Source: Prorocentrum cordatum
Taxonomy: Eukaryota; Sar; Dinophyceae; Prorocentrales; Prorocentraceae
Length of the DNA: 64,000 bases
Direction of reading: 5' to 3'
Assembly (NCBI GenBank): GCA_963575745.1
Contig: CAUYUJ010018316.1
Span: forward strand, 771,543 to 835,542
Part shown: one piece after another, positions 52,330 to 63,509 of the stretch
Layout of the letters: each line of letters starts with the position of its first letter
Numbering within the stretch: the stretch's first letter is position 1
Made by a program: the position numbers and the translations under genes
The notes under the pieces: generated by a model
The model's database searches: none
What the model was told of the DNA's origin: nothing
Seen by the model: the letters and a program-made list of their open reading frames with translations, nothing else

Positions 52330-52995
52330 CAGCACACCCAAAAGAGGGTCCAGCTGAAAGTTGGTGGTGCAAGAAATTTTGGGCAATTGTGTTGCAAATG
52401 TACTGCGCCGGAGAATTGTCTTGCATTGTATTGCAAATAATGCATTGCACGCGAAAATCCAGCAATAACCTCAATACGCAATTAAGAACCCCCCGGGGTT
52501 ATCGTTAGCACCGCACCGTAACAAAATAGTTGTTGGGGGCGGTCTTCGCGGAACGATATATTTATTGCCGCGCAAAAAGGATGGAACATCAATAATTCCC
52601 GCGCCTTGGCTCGGGCGGTATCACAATGGGAATATGTAGGATTCCTAAACATTCCTATTCCCCTCTTGACTCAGGCGAGGCGCTGTCTCAGGATGTCTCA
52701 GGCGAGGCGCTTGTTTCAGAACCACACGGAGGCCAGATTGCGAGAATATTTCAGGCGGTTTGCTTATTTCGGCGGGCAGACTCGTCTGCGTTCAAAGCAG
52801 GTTGCGAGGTGCCAGGGTGACGCTTCCAGGGTGCTGGAGCGTTATACTTTCGCCGGAGAGGGGGGCGGTTCTTAATTGCATCTCAGGGTAGCATCTGCGC
52901 CCCGGAGTGTATTGCACGCCCCAAATGTATTGCAATCCCACAAAGCTATTGCACCAAATCTATTACACCACCCCCTTGTCGCTGGACCCCCTTTT
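52330..52995. mobile_element. Larger foldback element of about 660 bp
   Basis: Left end CCAGCACACCCAAAAGAGGG, GTCCAGC, GGTGGTGCAAG, TTGCAAATGTA. The right end carries the reverse complement of similar words (TTGCACCAAATCTATTACAC, GCTGGACCCCCTTTTGGGTC). The imperfect inverted arms are about 80-100 bases. The interior (52,460-52,860) contains AGGATGTCTCAGGCGAGG, a word shared with the 131-bp satellite. No gene. Confidence 0.6.
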
Positions 52996-53096
52996 GGGTC
53001 AACCCGATCCAGGGTTACAAATTTCAGGCAGAATCACATGGGATTTCTCCAGGAGGGCGCCTGGGATTAGGGAGGCTGCGCTGGCACGAGAACAGC

Positions 53097-53236
53097 AACA
53101 AGCCAAACATCGAGAATCGAAGTTTCGGGGGCAGGCCCCCCTAGCAGCGCCTCTGGTGCCTCCCCCGGCGCGCACCGCCGACTCAAAAAATCCTCGCGGA
53201 CCTCCGAACATTCATGTTTATCCGGTTTTTCCGTTC
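53097..53236. mobile_element. MITE-like element, diverged member
   Basis: Right end CGCGGACCTCCGAACATTCA then TGTTTATCCGG resembles the family's right arm. The left arm (CAAACATCGAGAATCGAAGT) is diverged. Confidence 0.5.
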
Positions 53237-54430
53237 TAAGAAATTGCCGAAGAAAGCGGTCAAAGCCAATCGCGGAATCCAGGGTGGCAAACCAAACATC
53301 GGCACGGAGCACATGGGTGCGGGAACACGGGGTACTGTACGATGCTCAACAGCACAAAATGTCCCAAACTGACAGCGGCCACTGTTGGCCAGGCAACTGG
53401 TTGTCCCGAGTGGACAACGTCCGCGGCGACTCTGACAACGAGTCCTGCACTTGTTAAAGCGGGCAGGATCTGCAGTCGGTCTTCGTTCTCATTCTGTCTG
53501 AACCGAGTAAGCCCATTAAAGCCTGGGCGCGGGGAGGATGACGAGGCTTCGCACAAAAAAACGAATGGGTGCCAAAAGTCCGTGGTCGCCAAGTGTGCGG
53601 TAGCATGTCGGAACTTGACGGTCAGCACTACCACTGGAAGTGGTGCCGACCATACGAGCACAAACTTGAATTTCGTGCCCGCCAGTGGGTTGCATCATGC
53701 GGTTCAAAATATACGCAGGCTGGACGCGCTCAACAGAAATTCCCAAACGTGTGTTTGGGGGGAACCGTACCTGACACGCACATACACACACATACACTGT
53801 TCTTCCGTCGCGTCGATGAACTCCCCCGTCGACGGTTCACAATAGGCAGGGCGCGCGCAGACTCAACCACCCCCCTTGCGGCGACTTGTGGCAACGTCTG
53901 ATGGCCCACGAAGAACCAAAAAGCCCAACGTAATCGTCCGCTGGGCCAAATAACCCGCCCGACACACACGTATTACTCCGTCGGACGTCACCGTAGCGAG
54001 CGACAATACGTGTGGCACCATCCACCGAGATAGTTACCACCAGGCGTATCAGGTGGACACGGAGCGAGAATCGTCGGCCAGTGCGCAAGGACTGCCCAAA
54101 GCTAATTGGAAGAGGCGAGCTCAGTGCGAGGCCGCACGGACAGGTGGCGTCAGCTGAGGGTACAGCTGTCACACGCTATTTCGTTGGCTGGCTGCTCCAA
54201 CTCAGCGGCGAGGGAAGCGGGGCGCGCTGAGGGCAATACCACTGAACCTTGCCATGGGGAGGCTGCCGACGAACGGTGCAAAAAGAGAAAAAGGAAACGC
54301 ACGACAGACAGGCACATGCAGCGGAGAGCGAAAACGAGTGTCAAACGCACAGCCGAACGCACACAGTGCAGCCTCAGGAAGCCCTCATAGGGGCGGAAAA
54401 CGGAGATAAGTGACAAACGCGCAGCCGATA
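53237..54430. other. Stretch without a recognised gene
   Basis: Moderate-GC sequence that is not simple repeat. Open frames of 130-170 codons exist on both strands (for example plus 53,342-53,845) but have no motif I can name. A unique host region or old decayed element is possible. Confidence 0.45.
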
Positions 54431-54522
54431 CACACACACACAAACACACACACACACAAACACCTACTACCTACCTACCTACCTACCTATCTAACCACCC
54501 ACCCACCCACCCACCCACCCAG

Positions 54523-54604
<82 letters not shown>

Positions 54605-54672
54605 CACGCACACACACACACACTCACACACACACACACGCACGCGCACGCGCACACACACACACACACACA
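54431..54672. repeat. CA microsatellite complex
   Basis: CACACA with ACCT (54,464-54,487) and CACC (54,495-54,520) blocks, then long CA with CACG variants. Confidence 0.95.
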
Positions 54673-55137
54673 GTTCTGTTTCCGCCGACCAGGCGACGTC
54701 ACGGTACACGGTAGCGAATAATCGACAGAGGCGCAAAGGGTCCCGGATTCCACCAGAAGCTGCGGGCGGGGAGCTGCGCAGGGCGTGCGGGCGTGCAAAA
54801 AAAGACGCCCAACCTGGAGGGCAACAGCGGCAGGGCGTGGACCGTGCAAAGGTGCTGAAACCCGAATCGCGAACGGACAAAGAGAACGCGAGGCGAAACG
54901 AGCAGAGTGAGCTGGGAAACACACTTCTTGGCGTCGCGGCTACACGCGCGACGTAGGCAGCCGAAGGAGGCGAGTGTGCGGCCAGGCCAGCTCACGCGGC
55001 GGGGGGACCAGGGATTCGCCCATAGGGCATCCTGGGAAACACACGCACGCACGCTTCTGTCGGCAGCGCTGGCGGTCGCAAGCGCGTTTGCAGAGCGGGC
55101 GGGCCAGGCACCGGGAACACTGGGACAGGCGGAAAAG

Positions 55138-55186
<49 letters not shown>

Positions 55187-55345
55187 CGCACGCGCGCAAG
55201 CACACACACGCTGAAATGACCCCACATCTTGCGCTTCGGTTTGGACGGACGCTGCGAGGGTACTCTGCCGGCTCGGGGCTTTGGCCCGTGAGTGCGTGGC
55301 CACCCTCGCCGTGCGGGCTCCTCTGAGCACAGCGAATCCAAGAAG
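54673..55345. other. Stretch without a recognised gene, with a CA microsatellite
   Basis: CA repeat at about 55,139-55,212, mixed sequence elsewhere. No conserved protein found. Confidence 0.5.
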
Positions 55346-55513
55346 TTGCATAAACATGAACTCTCGGAGCTCCGCGCAGAGGTTTTAAACCTGCGCCGAG
55401 GGGCCCTTGCGGCGCCCCCAGCGCCGCCGTTGACCCGCTCCGCGCGCTAGGGAGGGGAGCCCAGCGCAAATCCGAGATATCTGCGCGGGAATCTAAATGT
55501 TTCTGTCTATGCA
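55346..55513. mobile_element. MITE-like element
   Basis: Left TTGCATAAACATGAACTCTC, GGAGCTCCGCGCAGA. Right ATATCTGCGCGGGAATCTAA, ATGTTTCTGTCTATGCAA. The outer nine bases (TTGCATA.A / T.TATGCAA) are inverted, and the inner arms match those of 43,466-43,630. Confidence 0.78.
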
Positions 55514-56343
55514 ATTCCCGGGACCAGACGACATGGCCCGCCCGCTGGCTGGCATGCCGGACGAGAACGGGGCGAGTGGACGTCAGACAGCCTCTGAGAA
55601 AGGTCGGTCTCGCCTGCCCACCGCGCCGATGACGATGAACGCGATGACAACTGAAGGGGCGCCGGCCCCAGGATGGCGATGACAATGGAAACTATGAAAA
55701 AGATGGTACGTAACCGAAAGCCACCCTGAACGCCAAACGTCAAAGAGCTGAATTCCAAATGCCGTTTCTGATCGCAACATTGGAGGTCTGGGATTCGCGA
55801 TCCTCCGCCGCTTCGTCATCCCAGGGGGAAGAGCACGGGAAAGGTACACACGGATTTCCATATCTTGCGTATTTGACTGGTGACGCCATGCTTGTGTGCC
55901 TGTCACGGACGCGCCATGCGCATCATCGAAAACCTACATCCACATGCGCGCGGAATGGTGCGCACGCGAACATCTGCCGCCGCGGCTCTGCGTTGGTCGC
56001 TCGAGCTCCCGAAGCTTCGTTCAGTGGTTTAACTGCTCCCCCGTCGAGAACACGAGCTCCTTCACGCGCTTGGGGCAACTTGGACAAAGGACGCCCGCGA
56101 AGGGTGCGACGCCCCGTTCGGTGCAATGGAACGAAGACAATGCTACGATTCGCGCGAGCGCCCCCCCGCCTCCTCCTCCGTTGAGCTCTTGCTACATTAC
56201 ATTCCCAAGCGAGGTGGCGTGCCTGTTCCTTTTGTTTTAAGCAAAAAACCCCGCGTGCCTGCGCCGGCGCCTGCGGTGACAGGGCGACGCTTGCACGCTA
56301 GAATTCGACGTGCCAGATGTGCCTGCGCTGTGGGAACGAAGAA
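55514..56343. other. Stretch without a recognised gene
   Basis: Mixed sequence. Open frames up to 177 codons lack motifs and one runs into the next MITE-like element. Confidence 0.5.
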
Positions 56344-56474
56344 TGACATAAACATAAGAACTCGGAGGTCCACACGGATCTCTCGGATCGGCGCCAGAGG
56401 CGCCGCCAGGGGTCTCCAGCGCCGATCCGAGAAATCTGCGCGGACCTCCGGGTTTGTTATTTATGTTTATGTCA
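56344..56474. mobile_element. MITE-like element, best-preserved inverted ends
   Basis: 131 bases. Left TGACATAAACATAAGAACTC, GGAGGTCCACACGGATCTCT, CGGATCGGCGC. The right end is the reverse complement (GCGCCGATCCGAGAAATCTG, GGACCTCCG, TTATGTTTATGTCA). The arms span about 50 bases each, with only a few mismatches and a short asymmetry. Confidence 0.9.
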
Positions 56475-57122
56475 GCGTTCGCTCCCCTAAAACTATCCGG
56501 GCCCGCGGAACCTGCGCCAACAGCTCGACAGCGCAAGGGATGCCTGCACTCTCCAACTTGACGCGCTCAGGCCACGCGCGGCGCCCGCGCGGATACATCG
56601 GCGGCCCCTTATGGCGCCTGCGCGGACATCTCGACGACGAGGCGACGCACGCACCCTGATTAGTTGACGTGCCTGCGACGCTTGCGCCTAGCCAAGCGCA
56701 GTGCTCGCGCGGATGTATCGACAGCCCCGGCGGTGCCTGCGCCGACAGCTCGATAACGAGGCGATGCCTGTGCCCTTTTTGTTTGACGTGCCTGCGGCGC
56801 CTGCGCCTTGCAATGCGCAACGCCTGCGCCGATGGCGCGACAGCGTCCGCGTCGCCTGCGTTCGCGCAGTCACTGCGAGGCGACGCCTACACCATCTCAT
56901 TTCACGTGCCAACGGCGCCTGCTCACGTCCACGCGCCGTCACTGCGCTGACATACATGCAGGAACCCTCGCGGCCGCGATCGCAATCATCTAAAGTGCAC
57001 CCCCTCGCGCTGATCGGTCCACAAAGTATAGGGGGGGCAAGGTGGAGGGGGGAGTTGGAGAAGAAGTAGAGGGAGTTCCTATGGGTCCCCTGGCGCCCAC
57101 AAGTCGGTGGGAACAGGAGGGG
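56475..57122. other. Stretch without a recognised gene
   Basis: GC-rich sequence with recurrent GTGCCTGCG.CGCCTGCGCC words at about 56,660-56,930, giving a loose tandem texture. No protein family is evident. Confidence 0.5.
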
Positions 57123-57216
57123 TAGAGAGAGGAGGGAGGAGGGGGAGGAAGGAGGAGAAGGAAGGAGGAGGGGGAGGAGGAGGAGGAGGAGGAGGAGGAG
57201 GAGGAGGAAGGAGGCC
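57123..57216. repeat. GGA microsatellite
   Basis: GGA/GGGA/GGAA units. Confidence 0.88.
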
Positions 57217-58746
57217 TAGGAGATCTTGGTCTCCCCCTCGCCCTCCTCTCCAGGACCCCCTCCCCCTGGGGTTTTCCAGTCCGGCCGCGGCGACGGGGCG
57301 CAGCCCGGAGGCCCCATGAGGGGCAACGATCGGGGGAGACTGACATAGGAGGGGATGCATCGACCTGGCATCGACGATGCATCGCCGCTAGATCGGCGAT
57401 AAAGGCCACCGGTGGTGACGCACCTCCCTGGGCGGGCTGGGGCTATCAGACCCCTGTCGGCGATCAGTGGACGATTGGGGGTCGGTGCATCCCCCCCTAT
57501 GCCCATCCCCCCCTCTCGTTGCCCCCGACCCCGGGAGTTCTCCAGAGCCCCCTGCGAGGCGCGGGGAAGCCGAGCGCGCACGAAACCGCCCTGGGGAACC
57601 CAGGCCCCCGGACCCAGGGAGCGCGGTGGACACGGGCACCTTCGGGCTCCCGCCAGGGCCCAGGGGTGTCCACTGAGCTCATGTTCCTAGGCTGGAGGGC
57701 TCAGGGCGAGATCCAAATGGGCTGTTGCACCTCGACAACCGTGTTGTGATTCACATTCTGCAGATTCAAACCTTGAAAATCAATCGAAACGGTATTTCAG
57801 ATTTCACCCTTTGCCCTCCACCCAAAGGAGATGCTTGGGTCCGTGTCCACCGCCTCCGAAGGACTCCCATGAGGAGGAGGAGGCGAAGGAGCAGGGGGAG
57901 GAGGAGAAAGGAGGAGTGAGGGAGAGAGTAGGCTAGGATAGGACTCGGTCGGCCTTGCGCGTATGGGGGGTGGCATGAAGCTGCGCACGCCATGAAGCTG
58001 TACACGCCGTGTGAGACACATCGGAATCAGTTCCTCGGTTCCCAGAGGACAGGGAGAACGCGAGGGGGGACTCGCCCGGGGAGGGGAACATCGAGCTGGA
58101 ATCGCCGATACGTCGCCGACATATCGGGGATAGGCACCCGATGGCGAAACCGCACGCTCCTGGGCGGAGTGGAGGAATCGGACCCCCCTCCGCGATGAGT
58201 GGGCAATCGGGACTTGACCATACGCTCCTCTGAGCCTATCCCTTCCTGACGTTGCCCCTCGTTTTCCGGGTCGTACGTAGCTCGGCTCTCTGGAGGCCGA
58301 TCGGGACGTTTCCGAAATTCCCCGAAAGCTGCAGGCGAGGCGCAGCTGATAGAAACCACCCCTGGCCCCAAAAACCTCCGACCAGACTTACGAAAACTAT
58401 GGGAAACTCGCCCCCTGCACCTAATTAACGCTGCCCCTGACCCAGACCCCCGACGTCATGATTTCTGTCATAACGTCGACCCCCAGAGGTCTCGACCCCT
58501 TCCCCAGGACCGGCTTCCCGTCCCTGAATCCTTCTTTGCACGGTCCCGAAGCCCGGGAAGGGCCCCCAGAGGCGGACAACGGCAACAGAAAACGTCCGTC
58601 GCCTTTGTGCTTCACGACGCGAGGGGATCCGGGGATGGATGCGCGCAAACGACGGCCTCGGTTTAGGTCGGGCATGTCCCCCTAGTGGGGGATTTTGGGT
58701 GGAAATTCGCAACAACCAGAAAATATGCAAATATGGTCAACAATAG
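57217..58746. other. Dispersed-repeat cluster, no gene
   Basis: Copies of families also seen elsewhere: CATCGGCGAT-type words at 57,355-57,400, the CCCCTGTCGGCGAT family at 57,415-57,540 and 58,145-58,270, and the GGTCTCGACCCC family at 58,440-58,640. Nothing coding is recognised. Confidence 0.55.
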
Positions 58747-58756
58747 TATCCCAGCG

Positions 58757-59340
58757 CGACCCTACCTAGGAGTTGGAGCCCCCAGGAAAGCAGCACGAAG
58801 CTAAGCTAAGCTAAGATGAAATACGCTAAGCTAAGATGAGTTAAGCAACGCTAGGCTATGGGAGCGTCACTGGGGGAACTGCGGGGCGGATGCCGGGGGA
58901 ACCGCCCGGGGCGGGTTCCACTGCCCGGCCCTGTAAGCATACCGAGCAAGAACCCTTCTAGACAGAGCCTAGGTCGGGAAAAACTGGAGTAAGATGAAGC
59001 TCAGCTAAGGTAAGATGAAATAAGCTAAGCTAAGATGAAATAAGCAACGCGAAGCTAAGGGAACGTCACTAGGGGAACCGCGGGGCGGATGCCGGGGGAA
59101 CCGCCCGGGGCGAGCCCCACTGCCCGGCCCTTTAAGTTTAGCTATGCTGTGCCAAGCTGCGCTATGCGATGCTATGCTATGCTATGCTGCGCTATGCTAT
59201 GTTATGGTTGGATATGTTATGATATGGTATGGTTTGCTAATGCAGCGCTACGCTATGCTAAGTTAAGCTAAGCTGATCTAAGCTAAGCTAAGCTAAGCTA
59301 AGCTAAACGAGCCCTCTAAGCTGAGCCTAAGTAGGGAATC
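58757..59340. mobile_element. Satellite-carrying units, copies 2 and 3
   Basis: 58,757-58,976 repeats the whole layout in short form: CCCTACCTAGGAGTTGGAGC, a few GCTAA units, GGGGGAACCGC blocks and CAGAGCCTAGGTCGGGAA. A second set (59,000-59,340) has another GGGGGAACCGC block, GCTAT then GCTAA satellite, and a diverged end (GAGCCTAAGTAGGGAATC). Confidence 0.65.
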
Positions 59341-59500
59341 CCACCAGCCTTCTGGGCGTAGGTGGTTTATAGAGCTTCCTCTTCCATATTCCCTCTTCCC
59401 CTTCGGGGAGGGGTTTATCACTGCTCCCTATTAATAAACACCCCCTCCCCCAGGCGACTGGGGGCCAACCAGGGTCCATGCCGACCCCCCCACACCATCC
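59341..59500. repeat. Dispersed repeat of about 165 bp, copy 2
   Basis: Partner of 30,358-30,526. It is followed by a CA microsatellite and an A-rich run (59,513-59,570). Confidence 0.75.
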
Positions 59501-59654
59501 CTGGTATAAAAACACACACACACACACACACACAAAACAAAAACAAACAAAAACAAAAAAAAAAAAAAAAACTCTGCCTCCAAATTCGGAACATGCGCAG
59601 CCAACCCGATGCGCCCCCCCCAACATCCCTGTCAAAAAACAATACAAAGTACAC

Positions 59655-59742
59655 TTGGCGGCGGCGGCGGCGGCGGCGGCTGCGGCGGCGGTGGCGGCGG
59701 CTGCGGCGGCTGCGGGCGGCGGCGGCGGCGGCGGCGGCGGCG

Positions 59743-59773
<31 letters not shown>

Positions 59774-60145
59774 GCGTGCAGCGGCGGCTGCTTGCGCGGG
59801 TTTGGCAGCGGGGCGGCGGCGGCGGGCGGCGGCTGAGGCGGCGGCGGCGGCGGCGGCTGCGGCTGCTGCTGCGGCGGCGAGAGTACACTTGGCGGCGGCG
59901 GCGGCTTCGCGGCGGCGGCGGCGCGCGGCGGCGGCGGCGGCTGCGGCGGGGGCAGCGGCGGCGGTGGCGGCAGCGGCTGCAGCTGCGGCGGCGGTTTGGC
60001 AGCGGGGGCGGCGGCAGCGGCCGGCGGCGGCCGGCGGCGGCGGCAGGCGGCGGCGGCGGCGGCGGCGGCGGCGCGGCGGCGGCGGCGGCGGGCAGCGGCG
60101 GCGGCGGCGGCGGCGGCGGAGGCGGCGGCGGCGGCGGAGTGGCCC
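59655..60145. repeat. CGG/GGC microsatellite
   Basis: About 490 bases of GGC with CTG, AGC and TGG variants. A word GTACACTTGGCGGCGG recurs at 59,650 and 59,883, implying a segmental duplication of about 235 bases. Poly-Ala, poly-Arg and poly-Pro frames are artefacts. Confidence 0.92.
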
Positions 60146-60329
60146 CCAGTAGCTGCCCATCCAAAGACGACTGCTGAATATGCTCAGGCTCGGGCCAGAC
60201 TCGGGCGCTACGTATGTGTTGGGAGGGCGGGTGGGAGTGAGCGAGACGGCTTGCGGGCGGGGAGGGGGTAACTTGACCCCTCCCCCTACCCCCTCCCCTG
60301 GACATGGACGGGGGGGCCGCGAGGGGTTA
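60146..60329. other. Short stretch without a recognised gene
   Basis: Contains GTTGGGAGGGCGGG then TGAGCGAGACGGCTT, also present near 33,018-33,062, so it is another dispersed repeat. Confidence 0.55.
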
Positions 60330-61160
60330 GAGCGTCCAAGATGGCCCAAGACGGCTCCAAGTGGGCCTCGGAGAGCCCAAGATGAGCTCCGAGATGGCTC
60401 AAGATAGCCCAAGATGCCTCAAGATGGCTCGCAAGATGCTCCAAGAGGCCCCAAGACTGCCCCAAGACGGCTCCAAGTGGCCTTGGAGCCTCCCAAGGAG
60501 GCCCCCCAAGAGGCCAAAATGGCTCCCAAACCGAGGAAAATCAATGTGTTTTGCTTTCTCGCCTTTTCGCGTCCAATGGCCATTCGAGGCCTCAAGATGG
60601 CTCCAAGATGGCCCAAGAGGGCCCCAAGAGAGGCCCAAGATGGCCCCAAGACGGCCCCAAGAGCGCCCAAGAGCGCCCCAAGAGCGCCTCAAGATGGGCC
60701 CAAGAAGCGATGTTTGAGGCTCCCGAGGGGCGACGCTAATTGCGACCTTCCCCTTCTTTGATCGATCGTCTCCAAGATGGCTCCAAGAGGCGCCCAGGCC
60801 CCAAGAGCACCCAAGAGCGCTCCAAGAGCGCTCCAAGAGGGGTCCAAGAGGCGATTTTTGGAGTTTCCGAGGGGCGGTGCTAATCAAAGCTCCCCTTTTC
60901 TTTGATCGATCTCCTCCAAGATGGCCCCAAGAGGCCCCCACGGCTCCCAAGAGCGCCTCCGCTCCCCCCTCCCCCCCCCCCCCCCCCTCCACCCCCCCCT
61001 CCACCACCCCACCCACCCCCTCCGGAGTCCCTGAGGCACCCAAGACGCTCCAAGAGGCCTCTAGGACCGCCATGAGGCCCCCAAGACGTCCCAAGACGCG
61101 TCCAAGAAGCTACCAAGAGACATCTGGAGAGACTCCGAGAGGCATCCAAGAGGCCTCTGG
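60330..61160. repeat. CCAAGA-type minisatellite, copy 4
   Basis: Longest tract of the family: GGCTCCAAGATGGCCC and GCCCCAAGAGCGCC units. A sub-block with TTGATCGAT.TC.TCCAAGATGG recurs at about 60,758 and 60,901. A C-rich run is at 60,965-61,020. Confidence 0.75.
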
Positions 61161-61582
61161 CCATTCTGCTCGCCCTTTCCTTCATCTTCCTCCTTCTCAC
61201 TCTCCTCATCCTCCTCCTCATCCGCCTATTCCTTCTTCTCCTTCCTCCCTCCTCCCCCTTCCCCTCCTCCTCCTCCACTTCCTCCTCCTTCTCATCCTCC
61301 TCCGATTCGTCCTCCATCCTCCCCCTCTTGGAGTAAGACGGGTCCCCAGCCCTTTGAGACTCTGTATGCTCCCTCACTTCCCTGATCACTTCAATTCCCC
61401 TGGGCATCATTTCTGGATGGGCTGGTGGGGATACTTCTTTTTTTTTACAGCCGCGGGCGGGAGCGCCAGCGGCGGCGAGTAACGGTCGGGCTGCGGCCGA
61501 AACTAATTGGCCGGACGCGCGCGCGGGCCGGCGCCGGGGCGGCGGGCGCGTGGGGATACGCGAAGCGTCTAGAATTACACCC
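61161..61582. other. Stretch without a recognised gene
   Basis: Pyrimidine-rich TCCTC run (61,185-61,325), then GC-rich sequence. GGGGATACGCGAAGCGTC (61,553 onward) also occurs at about 37,719. Confidence 0.5.
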
Positions 61583-62885
61583 ATGCTATGATTTGAGGGA
61601 GTTTCTGTGGAACTCACGTCATCCTCACCCCCGGCGCGAAGAGCACGAGCCCAGAGCGGCCTCCGGCACCGTTTCCGGACGGATCCGCTGGATCCGCTGG
61701 ATCCGCTGGATCCGGTGACGAATCCCAAACCGGCGCCCTCGCCTGAGACATCCTCACAAAACGGGCCCCGGGGGATGCCCAGAGGAGCCCAGAGCGGCCT
61801 CCGGCACCGTTTCCGGACGGATCCGCTGGATCCGCTGGATCCGGTGACGAATCCCCAACCGGCGCCCTCGCCTGAGACATCCTCACAAAACGGGCCCCGG
61901 GGGGGATGCCCAGAGGAGCCCAGAGCGGCCTCCTGCACCGTTTCCGGACGGATCCGCTGGATCCGCTGGATCCGGTGACGAATCCCAAACCGGCGCCCTC
62001 GCCTGAGACATCCTCACAAAACGGGCCCCGGGGGGATGCCCAGAGTAGCCCAGAGCGGCCTCCGGCACCGTTTCCGGACGGATCCGCTGGATCCGCTGGA
62101 TCCGGTGACGAATCCCAAACCGGCGCCCTCGCCTGAGACATCCTCACAAAACGGGCCCCGGGGGGAATGCCCAGAGGAGCCCAAAGCGGCCTCCGGCACC
62201 GTTTCCGGACGGATCCGCTGGATCCGCTGGATCCGGTGACGAATCCCAAACCGGCGCCCTCGCCTGAGACATCCTCACAAAACGGGCCCCGGGGGGCATG
62301 CCCAGAGGAGCCCAGAGCGGCCTCCGGCACCGTTTCCGGACGGATCCGCTGGATCCGCTGGATCCGGTGACGAATCCCAAACCGGCGCCCTCGCCTGAGA
62401 CATCCTCACAAAACGGTCCCCGGGGGGGATGCCCAGAGGAGCCCAGAGCGGCCTCCGGCACCGTTTCCGGACGGATCCGCTGGATCCGCTGGATCCGGTG
62501 ACGAATCCCAAACCGGCGCCCTCGCCTGAGACATCCTCACAAAACGGGCCCGGGGGGGATGCCCAGAGGAGCCCAGAGCGGCCTCCGGCACCGTTTCCGG
62601 ACGGATCCGCTGGATCCGCTGGATCCGGTGACGAATCCCAAACCGGCGCCCTCGACTGAGACATCCTCACAAAACGGGCCCCGGGGGGGATGCCCAGAGG
62701 AGCCCAGAGCGGCCTCCGGCACCGTTTCCGGTCGGATCCGTTGGATCCGCTGGATCCGCTGGATCCGGTGACGAATCCCAAACCGGCGCCCTCGCCTGAG
62801 ACATCCTCACAAAACCAGCCCGGGGGGAGATGCCCAGAGGAGCCCAGAGCGGCCTCCGGCACCGTTTCCGGACGGACGACCTGAC
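61583..62885. repeat. 131-bp satellite, array 1
   Basis: About nine and a half units of 130-132 bases. Each has GATGCCCAGAGGAGCCCAGA, CCTCCGGCACCGTTTCCGGA, two or three GGATCCGCT nonamers, GGTGACGAATCCCAAACCGG and CGCCTGAGACATCCTCACAA. It is preceded by the leader ATTTGAGGGAGTTTCTGTGG, AACTCACGTCATCCTCACC. Open frames on both strands are repeat artefacts. Confidence 0.95.
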
Positions 62886-62920
62886 TGCATAACACGCCTG
62901 GATATGCCGACGGGGGCGAA

Positions 62921-62990
62921 GGAGGAGGAGGAGGAGGAGGAGGAGGAGGAGGAGGAGGAGGAGGAGGAGGAGGAGGAGGGGGAGGGGGAG
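62921..62990. repeat. GGA microsatellite
   Basis: GGA run ending in GGGGGA units. Confidence 0.9.
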
Positions 62991-63180
62991 GGGGCAGGCG
63001 AGGGAGCCCCGGCCCTGGGGGAGGGGCCCTGAGGGAGCCCTGATGGGCTTCCGGCACCATGGAGGGGTCCTGTGGGGCGGCCGCCCCTTTTTCTCTCGGT
63101 CGTTTCCCTCTCGCCCAGAAGCGCGCGCCCCTTCTTCTATATATATATATACAGAAACTCCCGATCAACCGCAGAGCGGC

Positions 63181-63508
63181 GGATGTTATGCGATGCTGCG
63201 CTATGCTACGCTGCGCTATGCTATGCTGTGCTCTACTATGCTGGGCTGTGCTCTGCTGTGCTAAAGCTCAGCGAAACTAAGATGAAGGTAAGCTAGCTAA
63301 GATAAACCTGAGCAAAGATGAACATAAGCTAAACTAAGGTGAAAAAAAGCTAAACTAAGATGAGATAAGCAACGCTAAGCTAAGGGGACGTAACTGGGGG
63401 AACCGCGGGGCGGATACTGGGGGAACCGCCCGGGGCGGGTTACACTGCCCGGCCCTTTAAGCACACCGAGTAAGAACCCTTCTAGCTAGGCAGAGCCTAG
63501 GTAGGGAA
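63181..63508. mobile_element. Satellite-carrying unit, copy 4 (partial)
   Basis: GCTAT satellite, GCTAA-like units, GGGGGAACCGCGGGGCGGAT, CTGCCCGGCCCTTTAAG and the ending CAGAGCCTAGGTAGGGAA. The CCCTACCTAGG opening is missing. It lies between the two 131-bp satellite arrays. Confidence 0.6.
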
Positions 63509-63509
63509 T

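Noticed and set aside
61583-62885. Repeating protein frames (PLDPLDP or SGSSGSV)
   Set aside because: The 131-bp unit is not a multiple of three, so all frames are sampled. This is satellite DNA.
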